Part shown: in pieces, positions 1 to 8,352 of the stretch
Layout: each line of letters begins with the position of its first letter
How positions within the stretch are numbered: position 1 is the first letter of the stretch
The notes under the pieces: model-generated
Seen by the model: only the letters and a program-made list of their open reading frames with translations
Databases searched by the model: none
Told to the model about the DNA's origin: nothing
NCBI RefSeq assembly: GCF_001984175.1
Contig: NZ_MTQP01000049.1
Coordinates: forward strand, 1-64,000
From: Saccharothrix sp. ALI-22-I
GTDB lineage: Bacteria > Actinomycetota > Actinomycetes > Mycobacteriales > Pseudonocardiaceae
Reading direction: 5' to 3'
DNA length: 64,000 nt
Made by a program: the position numbers and the translations under genes

Positions 1-342
1 TCACGGCTCGGCATGGTCGGCAAGGCGGGCGAGGTCCTGTACTCCGCTGCCAAGGGCGGCCTCATCATGCTCGCCAAGGGCGCGGCGATCGAATGGGCCT
101 CGCGCGGCACCCGCGTCAACGTCGTCGCCCCCGGCCTGACCGTCACCCCGGTCATCGAGGCGTCGTTCCAGCGCAGTGCCGACCCCGAGGCCTACCGCCG
201 CGAACGCGAGAGCCAGATCCCGCTCCAGCGCCTCGCCACCCCGGAAGAGATCGCCGACGCGGTCCTGTTCCTCGCGTCGTCGGAGTCGACCTACATCACC
301 GGAGCGGTCCTACCCGTCGACGGCGGATACACCGCGTTCTGA
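1..342 (+). CDS. SDR family oxidoreductase, C-terminal part (5' end outside window)
   Basis: This is the last 113 codons of a short-chain dehydrogenase/reductase, an NAD(P)-dependent Rossmann enzyme acting on alcohols, ketones or sugars. The frame is open from base 1 and starts before the window. The catalytic Y-x-x-x-K (YSAAKGG) is visible near base 43. The usual motif 'RVNVVAPG' follows, then the closing 'ITGAVLPVDGGYTAF' found at the end of most classical SDRs. The Rossmann cofactor loop and catalytic Ser lie outside the window, so the substrate cannot be judged. It converges on a GntR repressor gene 8 bp downstream, which suggests it belongs to the catabolic locus regulated by that repressor. 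Confidence 0.9.
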   Translation, partial: SRLGMVGKAGEVLYSAAKGGLIMLAKGAAIEWASRGTRVNVVAPGLTVTPVIEASFQRSADPEAYRRERESQIPLQRLATPEEIADAVLFLASSESTYITGAVLPVDGGYTAF

Positions 343-350
343 GCATGGCC

Positions 351-1022
351 TCACGCCTGCCGGGGATGAACCTCCGCCTTGCCGCTGAGCCCCGTCTGGA
401 AGTGGGCGGCCAGCTCTTCGCGGAACTCCTCGATGGAGCCCTCCAGCGCGACCGCGGCCAGCCTCTCGTGCTCGACGGCCAGATCGCGCGGGTCGCTGTA
501 GGTCTGGTGATCGACGCTGAGGTAGAGACGCAGCTTGGTCTCCCAGCCGTTCCACAGGTTCTGCAGAGCGCCGCTGCCGGAGAGGTCGTAGAAGAGCCGG
601 TGGAAGCCGAGGTGCGCGTCGACACTGGCAGGGATGTCGTTCTTCGCCAAGGCCTGGTGGAGGTCCTCGGCGGTCTGCAGCAACCTCGACCGCTCGGAAC
701 CGCGCAGCGCCTCGGCCGAGAGCTCGGCGGCGTACGGCTCGACGAGCAGGCGGATCGCGTCGATCTCGGCGACGTCCTGAGCGCTCACCTCCGCGACGAA
801 CGCCCCGCGGTAGGGGATCTTGACGATGAGCCCCTCTTCCTCCAGCTTGGTCAGCGCTTCGCGCAGCGGGGACCGGCTGATGCCGAGATCCGCGGCGATG
901 TGCGCCTCACGCAGCTGCCCGCCAGGAGGCACGGTGCCGTCGAGAATGGCGGCACGCAGCACGCGGTAGACGCCGTCCGGCGTCGTCGTCCGGTCTTCGA
1001 GCCACTTGAACTTGCGGTCCAT
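351..1022 (-). CDS. GntR-family transcriptional regulator (FCD/FadR type)
   Basis: A 223-residue regulator. The N-terminal winged helix-turn-helix (about residues 15-80) has the GntR signature 'GGQLREAHIAADLGISRSPL' followed by 'REAL'. The C-terminal half (about 90-215) is all-helical, as in FCD effector domains, with Asp/His positions that in relatives bind a metal plus a carboxylate ligand. Length is normal for the family. A TTGTCGACTAT box lies 24 bp upstream of its start and is repeated before the HAD gene at 1855, so it probably represses both. The effector is inferred to be a small organic acid from the catabolic genes around it. Confidence 0.9.
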   Translation of the reverse strand: MDRKFKWLEDRTTTPDGVYRVLRAAILDGTVPPGGQLREAHIAADLGISRSPLREALTKLEEEGLIVKIPYRGAFVAEVSAQDVAEIDAIRLLVEPYAAELSAEALRGSERSRLLQTAEDLHQALAKNDIPASVDAHLGFHRLFYDLSGSGALQNLWNGWETKLRLYLSVDHQTYSDPRDLAVEHERLAAVALEGSIEEFREELAAHFQTGLSGKAEVHPRQA

Positions 1023-1045
1023 CCCCCGCCGCCTCCCTCGGTCGT

Positions 1046-1057
1046 TTGTCGACTATA
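1046..1057. promoter_or_regulatory. Putative GntR operator (TTGTCGACTATA)
   Basis: TTGTCGACTATA with a palindromic GTCGAC core, 24 bp upstream of the GntR start codon. The same 11 bases recur at 1890-1900. The placement fits autoregulation; binding by this repressor is inference. Confidence 0.45.
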
Positions 1058-1098
1058 CCGGCGCCCTGTTGAGCTGGCCGTCGCCGGCCACCGCCGGA

Positions 1099-1139
1099 CA
1101 TGGGAATGAGGCCGCCAAGGGGACGGCCTCATTCCCATG
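1099..1139 (-). terminator. Strong hairpin downstream of the HAD gene
   Basis: A perfect 16-bp inverted repeat (CATGGGAATGAGGCCG and its complement) with a 9-base loop. It lies 36 bp beyond the stop codon of the minus-strand HAD gene and ahead of the GntR gene, so it most likely ends the HAD transcript. No U-tract is evident, as is usual in actinomycetes. Confidence 0.7.
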
Positions 1140-1174
1140 ACCACCTGACGGCCGCGAAGTGCTCACCGTCCCCC

Positions 1175-1855
1175 TCAGGGGCGCGGCAGACCGAACAGGA
1201 CGGGCAGGTCGGCGATGTCGGTGATCCGCTCGTAGCCCAGCCAGTGCTCGTCGTGCTCGAAGCCGCGGTCCATGTACACCTTGTTCCTGATGCCCAGGTT
1301 GGTGGCAGAGCGGAGGTCGTACTTCGGGCTCGCCGAGACCCACACGATCTCGTCGGGCGTCACGCCGAGCTTGTCCAGCGCGTACTCGAACGCCTGCAGC
1401 CGCGGCTTGTAGACGCCCATCTGCTCCGAGGTGATCACGACCTCGAACGGGGCCTGGAGGTTCTCCACGAGGCTCGGCGCGTGCACGTCGTCGGTGTTCG
1501 TCACGATCACCAGCGGGTACTCCTCGGCCAGCCGGCGCAGGGCCGCGGTGACACCGGGGTACGGGGTGAACGTGGGGATCTCCTCGTACACCGCCTGAGC
1601 GTCGCCGTCGCGGTACTCCAGGCCGAACCAGCGCATGGTCCGTTCCAGCGAGCGGGCCACGATCTGGTGGAACGGCTTCCAGTCACCCGTGGTTTCGTCG
1701 AACCGGAACTGGTTGCCCGTCCGCAGGAACTCGTCGGCGATCTCGGCGGGAAGCCGGTCACCCAGGACCCGGCGGATCACCTCGTTGATGCGGAAGTGGA
1801 TCAGCGTCCCGTTCATGTCGAACGTGACGAACTTCGGCTTGTTCTCGAACACCAC
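1175..1855 (-). CDS. HAD-superfamily hydrolase, haloacid dehalogenase type II-like
   Basis: A 226-residue HAD hydrolase. Motif I is 'FDMNGTLIHF' with nucleophile Asp13; type-II dehalogenases normally read FDAYGTL, so Met-Asn here is a variation. Motif II 'VIVTNTDD' and motif III Lys ('MGVYKPRLQAFEYAL') are present, and 'VWVSASPKYDL' supplies the acidic loop. Members remove halide from 2-haloacids or phosphate from small metabolites; sequence alone does not decide which. A second, distinct member is encoded at 4893. Three TTGTCG repeats lie 21-45 bp before the start, so the GntR protein probably controls it. Confidence 0.85.
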   Translation of the reverse strand: MVFENKPKFVTFDMNGTLIHFRINEVIRRVLGDRLPAEIADEFLRTGNQFRFDETTGDWKPFHQIVARSLERTMRWFGLEYRDGDAQAVYEEIPTFTPYPGVTAALRRLAEEYPLVIVTNTDDVHAPSLVENLQAPFEVVITSEQMGVYKPRLQAFEYALDKLGVTPDEIVWVSASPKYDLRSATNLGIRNKVYMDRGFEHDEHWLGYERITDIADLPVLFGLPRP

Positions 1856-1875
1856 GGCTTCCTCCAGCCACTCGG

Positions 1876-1900
1876 TTGTCGCTTGTCGATTGTCGACTAT
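1876..1900. promoter_or_regulatory. Triple TTGTCG operator upstream of the HAD gene
   Basis: TTGTCG occurs at 1876, 1883 and 1890, spaced exactly 7 bp apart. The last copy is part of TTGTCGACTAT, identical to the box before the GntR gene at 1046. Direct repeats with constant phase suggest cooperative repressor binding; the link to GntR is inferred from sharing. Confidence 0.5.
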
Positions 1901-2152
1901 CTGCGGGTGCCTGTCAACTGCGGGCCACTCCGGCCGCCTCGGCTGCCGGGGTCAACGCGATCGCCGTGGCGTTCCGCGAACCCCCTCATATGCGCTGGCC
2001 AACGACGCTGGTGGCGGTGTTCGCCATCCAGCCAGCGCAGCTCGGGTGCGAGTGAAGGCATGGTCGACATCACCGTGAGGGCCCTCGCGGAGCGCCGCGC
2101 GGCTCGCCGAGTGGGGCGGCGAGCACTGCGCCGGGTCGGCAAAGAGTGGTTT

Positions 2153-2188
2153 GTTTCAAGTTGAAACTGGAACTAAAGGTGATAGAGT
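2153..2188 (+). promoter_or_regulatory. Promoter with overlapping inverted-repeat operator for the class-III PLP enzyme operon
   Basis: GTTTCAA-G-TTGAAAC is a perfect 7+7 inverted repeat (2153-2167). Its right half contains a -35 like TTGAAA (2161-2166), followed after 16 bp by TAGAGT (2183-2188) as a -10. The start codon is at 2243. The operator differs from the TTGTCG boxes upstream, so a second regulator may act here. Confidence 0.55.
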
Positions 2189-2242
2189 CCCAGTCGCAGC
2201 AGCGAGCAACTCCGACGGAACAAGGCTGAGGTGTGCCTGCAG

Positions 2243-3604
2243 ATGACTTCGACACTGAGCCGAGCAATCGCCAACTACCCCAACCGGTTCGACCCAGGGG
2301 TGCTGAGCGAGCTCCCTGAACGCCTCCAGGAGACCATCCGACGCCGCAACAAAGTGCTGGGTCCTGGTTACACACTCATCTACAAGGAGCCGGTCGAGTT
2401 CGTCTCCGGTCACGGGGCCCACCTGATCGACCGCGACGGCAACGACTACCTCGACGCCTACAACAACGTTCCGTGCGTCGGGCACGCGCACCCTCATGTG
2501 GCCGAGGCCGTCACCCGCCAGATGGCGGCGGTCAACACCAACACGCGCTACGTCCAGGACTCGCTGGTCGACTACGCGGAACGGCTCCTCGCCACCTTCC
2601 CCGAAGAGCTGTCGAAGCTGAGCCTCGCGTGCAGCGGGTCGGAGGCCAACGACCTCGCGATGCGGGTGGCGAGGTTCCACACGGGCGGTGAGGGAATCAT
2701 CGTGACTCGCTGGGCCTACCACGGCCTCACCCGTGAGGTGGCGAGCTTCTCGCCGACTCTGGGCGCCGGATCACCGCTGGGACCGAACGTCCGGCTCATC
2801 GATCCTCCTGACCCGCGCCTCGTCGCGCCCGGATCCACGCTCGCCGAGCACATGCGCGCCCAGGTGCGCGGCGCGATCGGCGACCTGGAGCGCCACGGCT
2901 ACCGGCTCGCGGCGCTGATCACCGACTGCGCCTACTCCAGCGACGGGATCTTCACGGACCCGGTCGGCTACCTGAAGGCCATGGTGGAGGAGGTGCACGC
3001 GGCCGGCGGTGTCTACATCGCCGACGAGGTGCAGTCGGGGTTCGCCCGGCTCGGGGATTCGATGTGGGGCTTCAGCCGCCACGGTGCGCTGCCGGACATC
3101 GTCACCATGGGCAAGCCGATGGGCAACGGGTTGCCGATCTCCGGTGTGGCTTTCCGCCCCGAGGTCTCCGACGAGTTCGGACAGAACGTCCGCTACTTCA
3201 ACACCTTCGGCGGCAGCTCGATCCCGGTGGCCGCCGCCACCGCGGTGCTGGACGTCTTCGAGACCGAGAACGTGCAGCAGCGCGTGCTCGAGAACGGCAA
3301 CGCTCTGCGCGCAGGACTCCAGGAGATCACGAAGGATTCCCCTTACGTCGCCGAGGTGCGCGGCAGCGGTCTCTACGTCGGCGTGGAGCTCGTCAAGGAC
3401 CGGGAGACGCTCGAGCCTGACCGCGCACTCGCCGAAGACGTCATCAACGACCTGCGCGATCGCCGAGTCCTCATCAGCGGCACCGGCGAAGCGGCGAACG
3501 TTCTGAAGATCCGACCACCGCTGGCCTTCACCTCCGCTGATGTGACCCGATTCCTGGAGACCTTCGCCGAGATCGCGAAGAACCGTCTGCAGCACGCCGG
3601 CTGA
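2243..3604 (+). CDS. Class-III PLP enzyme (aminotransferase/phospho-lyase type)
   Basis: A fold-type I PLP enzyme of about 453 residues. 'VYIADEVQSGFARLG' carries the Asp that pairs with the PLP ring nitrogen, and 'IVTMGKPMGNG' the Schiff-base Lys (Lys291). 'SGSEANDLAMRVAR' is the phosphate-binding region. Class III includes omega-aminotransferases and the amine-phosphate lyases AGXT2L1/AGXT2L2. The next gene, 11 bp downstream, is an APH-type small-molecule kinase, and bacterial relatives often fuse these two activities. A phospho-lyase acting on the kinase product (phosphoethanolamine- or phosphohydroxylysine-like) is therefore the favoured inference; a plain transaminase is the alternative. 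ATG 2243 is chosen for the GAGGTG ribosome site 9 bp upstream; GTG 2231 is possible. Confidence 0.85.
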   Translation: MTSTLSRAIANYPNRFDPGVLSELPERLQETIRRRNKVLGPGYTLIYKEPVEFVSGHGAHLIDRDGNDYLDAYNNVPCVGHAHPHVAEAVTRQMAAVNTNTRYVQDSLVDYAERLLATFPEELSKLSLACSGSEANDLAMRVARFHTGGEGIIVTRWAYHGLTREVASFSPTLGAGSPLGPNVRLIDPPDPRLVAPGSTLAEHMRAQVRGAIGDLERHGYRLAALITDCAYSSDGIFTDPVGYLKAMVEEVHAAGGVYIADEVQSGFARLGDSMWGFSRHGALPDIVTMGKPMGNGLPISGVAFRPEVSDEFGQNVRYFNTFGGSSIPVAAATAVLDVFETENVQQRVLENGNALRAGLQEITKDSPYVAEVRGSGLYVGVELVKDRETLEPDRALAEDVINDLRDRRVLISGTGEAANVLKIRPPLAFTSADVTRFLETFAEIAKNRLQHAG

Positions 3605-3615
3605 AGGAACTGACC

Positions 3616-4695
3616 ATGAACACCTCACCGGCGATCAGCCTCGCTCAACGCCTCTTCGAGGAGAGCGGCCTGGCGTCGTCTCACGAACCCGTCGACGTCA
3701 TGCTGGTGAGCGCCCTCCTTGAGAGGCATTACCACGTCGGCGGACGCCTCGGGCGACTGGCGACGGAGAAGGATGACACGTTCAGGCTCAGGACCGACTC
3801 GAACGACTACCTCGTGAAGGTCTCATCCCCTGACGAGGCAGAGGTGGTTGTCGCTCTGCAGACCGCCGTGATGCGTTTCCTCCAAGGCGTCGCCCCTGAA
3901 TTGCCGGTCCAGCGGGTGAAGCTGACCATCGGCGGAGACGACCGCGTGGTCGTCAAGTCGAACGACGGCAGGACTCGAGTCCTGCGGGTGTTCGACTTCG
4001 TCGAAGGTCCGGTCCTGGCACGAACGAATCCAGACGCGGAACAGCTCGCCAAGGTGGGCGAGATGCTGGGACGCGTCGACGTGGCGCTGAAAGCGTTTGA
4101 GCACCCTGCGGACCGACGGGGGTTGGTGTGGGACCTTCGGCATTTCCATCAGCTGACCGGACTTGTCGATCACACGTCGAACACCGAGCACCGTCAGTTG
4201 GCTCAGGAGGTCTTCCGGCTTTTCGGCGGAGCCATCGTCCCGAGGCTGAGTGATCTCGAAACGCAAGTGATCCACGGTGACTACAGCCCCTACAACGTGG
4301 TCGTGGATCCGCAGAGCGACGAATTCGTCACCGGCGTCATCGACTTCGGTGACACCATGCGCAGTGCCGTGATCTTCGACCCTGCCGTCTCCCTCGCGAA
4401 CCTGCTCGGCCGGGCGCCGGATCACCCCTGGCTGGATGCCTGCGCCTTCGTCGCCGGCTACGAGCGGGCGCGGCCGATCAGGGACTGGGAACTTCCGCTG
4501 CTGCCGATTGCCGCACTGGCACGGCTCACGCTGCGCGCGCTGATCACGAACTGGCGTGCGGAGCGCGTAGCGGAACGCCGCGACTACCTCCTCAGCCACG
4601 CCAAGGACGACTGGATCAACGTCGAGCGGGCAATGGCCGTACCTCTGGACGACGTCATCGCGCAACTCCGGAAAGGGTGTCATGGCCACGGCTGA
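3616..4695 (+). CDS. APH-fold phosphotransferase (hydroxylysine/ethanolamine kinase-like)
   Basis: A 359-residue aminoglycoside-phosphotransferase-fold kinase. It shows the Brenner motif 'VIHGDYSPYNVVVD' (catalytic Asp222, Asn227) and the metal-binding 'VIDFGD' (Asp243). Upstream 'NDYLVKVS' holds the ATP-binding Lys. Family members phosphorylate hydroxyl groups of small amines, homoserine, choline or antibiotics. Tight linkage to the class-III PLP enzyme parallels the human pair hydroxylysine kinase plus phosphohydroxylysine phospho-lyase, so catabolism of a hydroxylated amine is favoured over antibiotic resistance. The ribosome site GAAGGA lies 8 bp before ATG. Confidence 0.82.
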   Translation: MNTSPAISLAQRLFEESGLASSHEPVDVMLVSALLERHYHVGGRLGRLATEKDDTFRLRTDSNDYLVKVSSPDEAEVVVALQTAVMRFLQGVAPELPVQRVKLTIGGDDRVVVKSNDGRTRVLRVFDFVEGPVLARTNPDAEQLAKVGEMLGRVDVALKAFEHPADRRGLVWDLRHFHQLTGLVDHTSNTEHRQLAQEVFRLFGGAIVPRLSDLETQVIHGDYSPYNVVVDPQSDEFVTGVIDFGDTMRSAVIFDPAVSLANLLGRAPDHPWLDACAFVAGYERARPIRDWELPLLPIAALARLTLRALITNWRAERVAERRDYLLSHAKDDWINVERAMAVPLDDVIAQLRKGCHGHG

Positions 4696-4892
4696 ACCAG
4701 GTGAATCGATCACCGCAGGTTCCCAGGAGAACCTGGATCACGGCGTTCACGAACAACCCGACTGTCGTGCGCAAGCGGCGGCGGCGCTCCGCCCGACCTG
4801 GGCGTACTGACGTCGTACCCCTCTCCTGCCCATGCGAGCCCTACCCGCTGCGCCCATTGCCTCGACGACATCCTTGAAAGGGAGGATCCCTC

Positions 4893-5555
4893 ATGCGAGA
4901 AATCGTCACCTTCGACGCCTACGGCACCTTGGTCGACTTCCGCCTCAATGGCCCCGCAGTGGAGCTGCTGAAGGACCGTATCGCCGAGGTCGGCGTCGAC
5001 ACCCAGGAGTTCCTCGACACCTTCAACGTCATGCGCTTCCAGGCGGTGCTGGAGGACTACCGCCCCTATGACGAGGTGCTGCGCTCCAGCATGGAGAAGT
5101 CCATGCGCCGGCACGGACTGCGCTACCAGGACTCCGACGGTGACGCCGTCGTCGCCCTCATCCCGACGTTCGGCCCTTTCCCGGAAGTGCCCGACGCGCT
5201 GCGCCGCCTGAAGAACCGCTACGAGATCGCCATCATCTCCAACACCCAGGACCACCTGATCAAGAAGAACATCGAACTGATCGGCGTCGAGTTCGACCAC
5301 GTCATCACCGCCGAGCAGGCCCGCGCCTACAAGCCCTCCCGGGAGGCCTTCGAGTACGCGTTCAAGAAGATCGACGCCGCCCCGGCACAGGTCATCCATG
5401 TCGCCCAGGGCTGGGAGTACGACATCATCCCAGGTCACGACCTGGGTCTGAAGCGCCTGGTTTGGATCAACCGACGGGGGCTGCCGGGGTCCCCCGCCTA
5501 CCAGTACGAAGAGCTCCCCGACATGACCAAGCTGCCCGAACTGCTGGGCTGCTGA
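4893..5555 (+). CDS. Haloacid dehalogenase type II-like HAD hydrolase
   Basis: A 220-residue protein beginning 'MREIVTFDAYGTLVDF', the canonical type-II dehalogenase motif I with nucleophile Asp8. 'IAIISNTQDH' is motif II, 'ARAYKPSREAFEYAF' gives the motif III Lys, and 'HVAQGWEYDI' the final acidic loop. It is clearly related to, but much diverged from, the HAD protein at 1175. It has its own strong ribosome site (GGGAGG) after a 197-bp gap, in line with the kinase gene. Whether it dehalogenates a 2-haloacid or hydrolyses a phosphate ester cannot be settled from sequence. Confidence 0.88.
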   Translation: MREIVTFDAYGTLVDFRLNGPAVELLKDRIAEVGVDTQEFLDTFNVMRFQAVLEDYRPYDEVLRSSMEKSMRRHGLRYQDSDGDAVVALIPTFGPFPEVPDALRRLKNRYEIAIISNTQDHLIKKNIELIGVEFDHVITAEQARAYKPSREAFEYAFKKIDAAPAQVIHVAQGWEYDIIPGHDLGLKRLVWINRRGLPGSPAYQYEELPDMTKLPELLGC

Positions 5556-5657
5556 CCTGCCGAGGAGCGGGCACCCACCCAGTGCCCGCCCCTCCAGCGA
5601 CTTCCAACCCTTCAGTACACGTGGGGTGTTCGGCCGGCCGCGACTGGACAAAACCCC

Positions 5658-5777
5658 GATGCCGTCGTCGTGGCGGACGGCTTCAGCTGCGCCACCCAGG
5701 CCGACCACCTCGCGGGCGGTCGAAGCGTCCGCGCCGTGCACTTGGCAGAGCTGCTCGACCCAGGAGGTAACCCATGA
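5658..5777 (+). pseudogene. C-terminal relic of a GlcD/Fe-S type FAD-linked oxidoreductase
   Basis: About 39 codons in an open frame read 'DAVVVADGFSCATQADHL' and '...VRAVHLAELLDP'. This resembles the C-terminal Cys-containing tail of FAD/Fe-S lactate/glycolate-type dehydrogenases (VLADGFSC...Q...AVHLAE). The stop TGA at 5775 overlaps the ATG of the aldehyde dehydrogenase, as in translationally coupled genes. The rest of the gene is missing; bases 5556-5640 show no homologous frame. This looks like a deletion that joined the HAD gene to the ALDH. Confidence 0.55.
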
Positions 5778-7213
5778 TCGACGTTCCCAAGCAGTTGTTC
5801 ATCGGCGGCACGTGGGTGGACGCCGCGGACGGCGCAATGATGCCCGTCGACAACCCGGCGACCGGCGAGATCGTCTGCCACGTCGCCGACGCGGGAGCCA
5901 AGGACGCGCAGCTCGCCGTGGACGCCGCGGTGGCGGTCCAGGAGGAATGGGCCGCCACCGCGCCGAGGGCGCGCAGCGAAATCCTCCGCCGTGCCTACGA
6001 CATCATCATCTCGCGCACCGACGAACTCGCGCTGCTGATGACCACGGAGATGGGCAAGCCGCTGGCCGAGGCCAAGGGCGAGGTCGCGTACGCGGCGGAG
6101 TTCTTCCGCTGGTTCTCCGAGGAGGCCGTGCGGATCGAAGGCGGTTTCGGCACCCTGCCCGACGGCCGCAACCGGATGCTGCTGATGCGCCGTCCGGTCG
6201 GCCCGTGCCTGCTGATCACCCCGTGGAACTTCCCGCTGGCCATGGGCACCCGCAAGATCGGCCCAGCGGTCGCGGCCGGCTGCACGATGGTGCTCAAGCC
6301 CGCCCCGCAGACCCCGTTGTCCAGCCTCGTGCTCACCGAGATCCTGCGTGAGGCCGGACTCCCGGACGGCGTGCTGAACGTCGTCACGACGTCCAAGCCG
6401 GGCGAGGTCGTCGAACCGCTGCTGCGCGGCGGGCGCATCCGCAAGCTGTCCTTCACCGGGTCCACGGGTGTCGGCAAGCTGCTGCTTGAGCAGGCCGCCG
6501 AGCAGGTCGTGCGCACGTCGATGGAGCTGGGCGGCAACGCGCCGTTCATCGTGTTCGACGACGCCGACCTGGACAAGGCGGTCGACGGCGCGATGGTCGC
6601 CAAGATGCGCAACATGGGGGAGGCCTGCACCGCGGCCAACAGGTTCTTCGTGCACCGCGACGTGGCGGAGGAGTTCGGCGTGCGGCTCGCCGCGCGCATG
6701 AGCGCGCTCAACGTCGGTCCGGGCACGGAACCGGGGGTCGACGTCGGGCCGTTGATCGACCGGAACGGACGTCGCAAGGTCGAGCGCCTGGTCGAGGACG
6801 CGGTTCAGCGTGGTGCACGAGTCCTCGCGGGCGGCCGGACGCCGGACGGCCCCGGCAGCTTCTACCCGCCGACCGTGCTGAGCCGGGTGTCACCGGACAG
6901 CGACCTGATGGGCACGGAGATCTTCGGCCCGGTCGCGGCGATCCTGACGTTCGACGACGAGGACGAGGTCGTGCGCCAGGCCAACGACACAGAGTGGGGT
7001 CTCGTGGGCTACGTCTTCACGGAGTCGCTCGACCGGGCGCTGCGCGTCAGCGAACGGCTGGAGGCCGGCATGGTCGGCCTGAACACCGGCCTCGTCTCCA
7101 ACCCCGCGGCCCCGTTCGGCGGCGTGAAGCAGTCCGGCCTGGGCCGGGAAGGCGGCCGCGTCGGCATCGACGAGTTCCTCGACTACAAGTACATCGCCGT
7201 GCCGGTCCGCTGA
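5774..7213 (+). CDS. NAD(P)-dependent aldehyde dehydrogenase (succinate-semialdehyde dehydrogenase-like)
   Basis: A 479-residue aldehyde dehydrogenase of normal length. It has 'ITPWNFPLAMGTRKIGPA' (cofactor-binding loop), the general-base Glu251 in 'SMELGGNAPFIVFDDADLD', and the nucleophile Cys285 in 'GEACTAANR'. It ends 'GVKQSGLGREGG...DEFLDYKYI', as in succinate/glutarate-semialdehyde dehydrogenases. The enzyme oxidises an aldehyde to its acid in the cytoplasm. In this locus the likely substrate is the semialdehyde released by the kinase/phospho-lyase pair upstream. The ribosome site is CAGGAGG, 5 bp before the ATG. Confidence 0.92.
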   Translation: MIDVPKQLFIGGTWVDAADGAMMPVDNPATGEIVCHVADAGAKDAQLAVDAAVAVQEEWAATAPRARSEILRRAYDIIISRTDELALLMTTEMGKPLAEAKGEVAYAAEFFRWFSEEAVRIEGGFGTLPDGRNRMLLMRRPVGPCLLITPWNFPLAMGTRKIGPAVAAGCTMVLKPAPQTPLSSLVLTEILREAGLPDGVLNVVTTSKPGEVVEPLLRGGRIRKLSFTGSTGVGKLLLEQAAEQVVRTSMELGGNAPFIVFDDADLDKAVDGAMVAKMRNMGEACTAANRFFVHRDVAEEFGVRLAARMSALNVGPGTEPGVDVGPLIDRNGRRKVERLVEDAVQRGARVLAGGRTPDGPGSFYPPTVLSRVSPDSDLMGTEIFGPVAAILTFDDEDEVVRQANDTEWGLVGYVFTESLDRALRVSERLEAGMVGLNTGLVSNPAAPFGGVKQSGLGREGGRVGIDEFLDYKYIAVPVR

Positions 7214-7464
7214 CCACACCGGCACCGGCAGTTCCTGAGACCCCAGCGCTGGGCGGCGATCTCGCCACACCGACCATGTGCACGACGGTCACGGCACGCG
7301 GGCCCACGAGATCACTACGACGAGCACTGAAACCGCCCGACGCGCCTTCACGCGGCGCCTGAGGTACCCGGTCCAGGGCTGGCCTCTGGGGCTGCTGGTC
7401 GTGATCGCTGGAGCGGTACGCGTGCCGTCTCGCTCACCTGGCGAGTGCGGTACCAGCTGAAATC

Positions 7465-7500
7465 GGTGACGCCGTACGAGGTTTCTCGTACGGCGTCACC
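7465..7500. terminator. Perfect 16-bp hairpin between converging genes
   Basis: GGTGACGCCGTACGAG, loop GTTT, then the exact complement. It lies just beyond the stop of the minus-strand aztD relic (7511) and 250 bp after the ALDH, so it can terminate both directions. The interval 7214-7464 shows no recognisable gene. Confidence 0.8.
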
Positions 7501-7510
7501 GTCATCGGCC

Positions 7511-8352
7511 TCAGGTGGTGACGCCGCTGAGTTCGTTCGGCTTCTGGGACAACGACGCCGTCGCGGTGATCTTGCCCTCGGCGAGGTCGATCCGGTGCAG
7601 CTGCTGCTTGTCGGGGTCCGTCACGTAGGCGGTGCCGCCCTGACGAAGTTGGCCGGCCTGGGCTGCTACCACTCCAGGGGTTCCTGCCAGCTGTCCGTGA
7701 CCGGGATGGTGCGGGTGACCTCGGCTTTGACGGGTCGATCACGTGGATCTTGCCGTCGGTGCCGAGCACCAGCGCTTCACCCTGCGGACCGCGGGCGAGC
7801 GAGCGGAAGGTGTAGCTGGCGCCGATGTCGACGAGCTTGAGGGTGCCGGTGGTGGTGTCGATCAGCGAGATCTGCGTGGGGCGTTCGAGTTCGGCATCGG
7901 CGTCCTGCTTGTAGTCGCCGAGGACGATCGGGGAGTGGTCGCTGCCGGCCTGGTTGCCGATGCGGCCGTACTCCGTGGGGCTCTTCACCTTGGTGATGGC
8001 TCCGTTGCGGTAGATCAGCACGCCGTTCTGGCAGCCGATGACGACGACCTCGTCCTTGGCGGTCGCCTCGCCGTGGACGCCGGGGCAGTCCTCGTTGCGG
8101 TTCTTCTCCAGTACCTGGATGCCGACGCGCTTGTCCTTGTTGCCCAGGGTGGAGACCAGTTCGCCGTTGGCCAGCTCGATCGCCACACCGTGGTGCGGTT
8201 CGGGAGCCTTGTAGGTCTCGACCTTGCGCTCCGCACTGGCCAATGTGGACTTGTCGAGGATGCGGACCTCGCCGGTTCCGTCGGTGAACAGCACGGTGCG
8301 CCCCGGCGTGCCGGACGACGTGGCCAGGTTCGGCGACCGCGCCGCAGCGGTG
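7511..8352 (-). pseudogene. aztD-like beta-propeller metallochaperone relic, cut by an IS end
   Basis: The reading frame gives a propeller-like repeat protein ('VLFTDGTGEVRILDK', 'HGVAIELANGELVSTLG', 'DEVVVIGCQNGVLIY', 'GKIHVIDP'), similar to AztD zinc metallochaperones of manganese/zinc ABC systems. It is broken. After 'HVIDPSK' the homology moves to a second frame ('VTRTIPVTDSWQEPLEW' then a stop), and then to a third ('GGTAYVTDPDKQQLHRIDL') that ends at 7511. The N-terminus with its signal sequence is missing because the homology stops exactly at the IS end starting at 8353. It is therefore dead, with at least two frameshifts and a 5' deletion. Confidence 0.75.

Noticed and set aside
93..1109. 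Long plus-strand open frame of 338 codons across the GntR gene
   Set aside because: Arg/Pro/Val-rich composition with no motif; it is the high-GC antisense shadow of the SDR tail and the GntR regulator.
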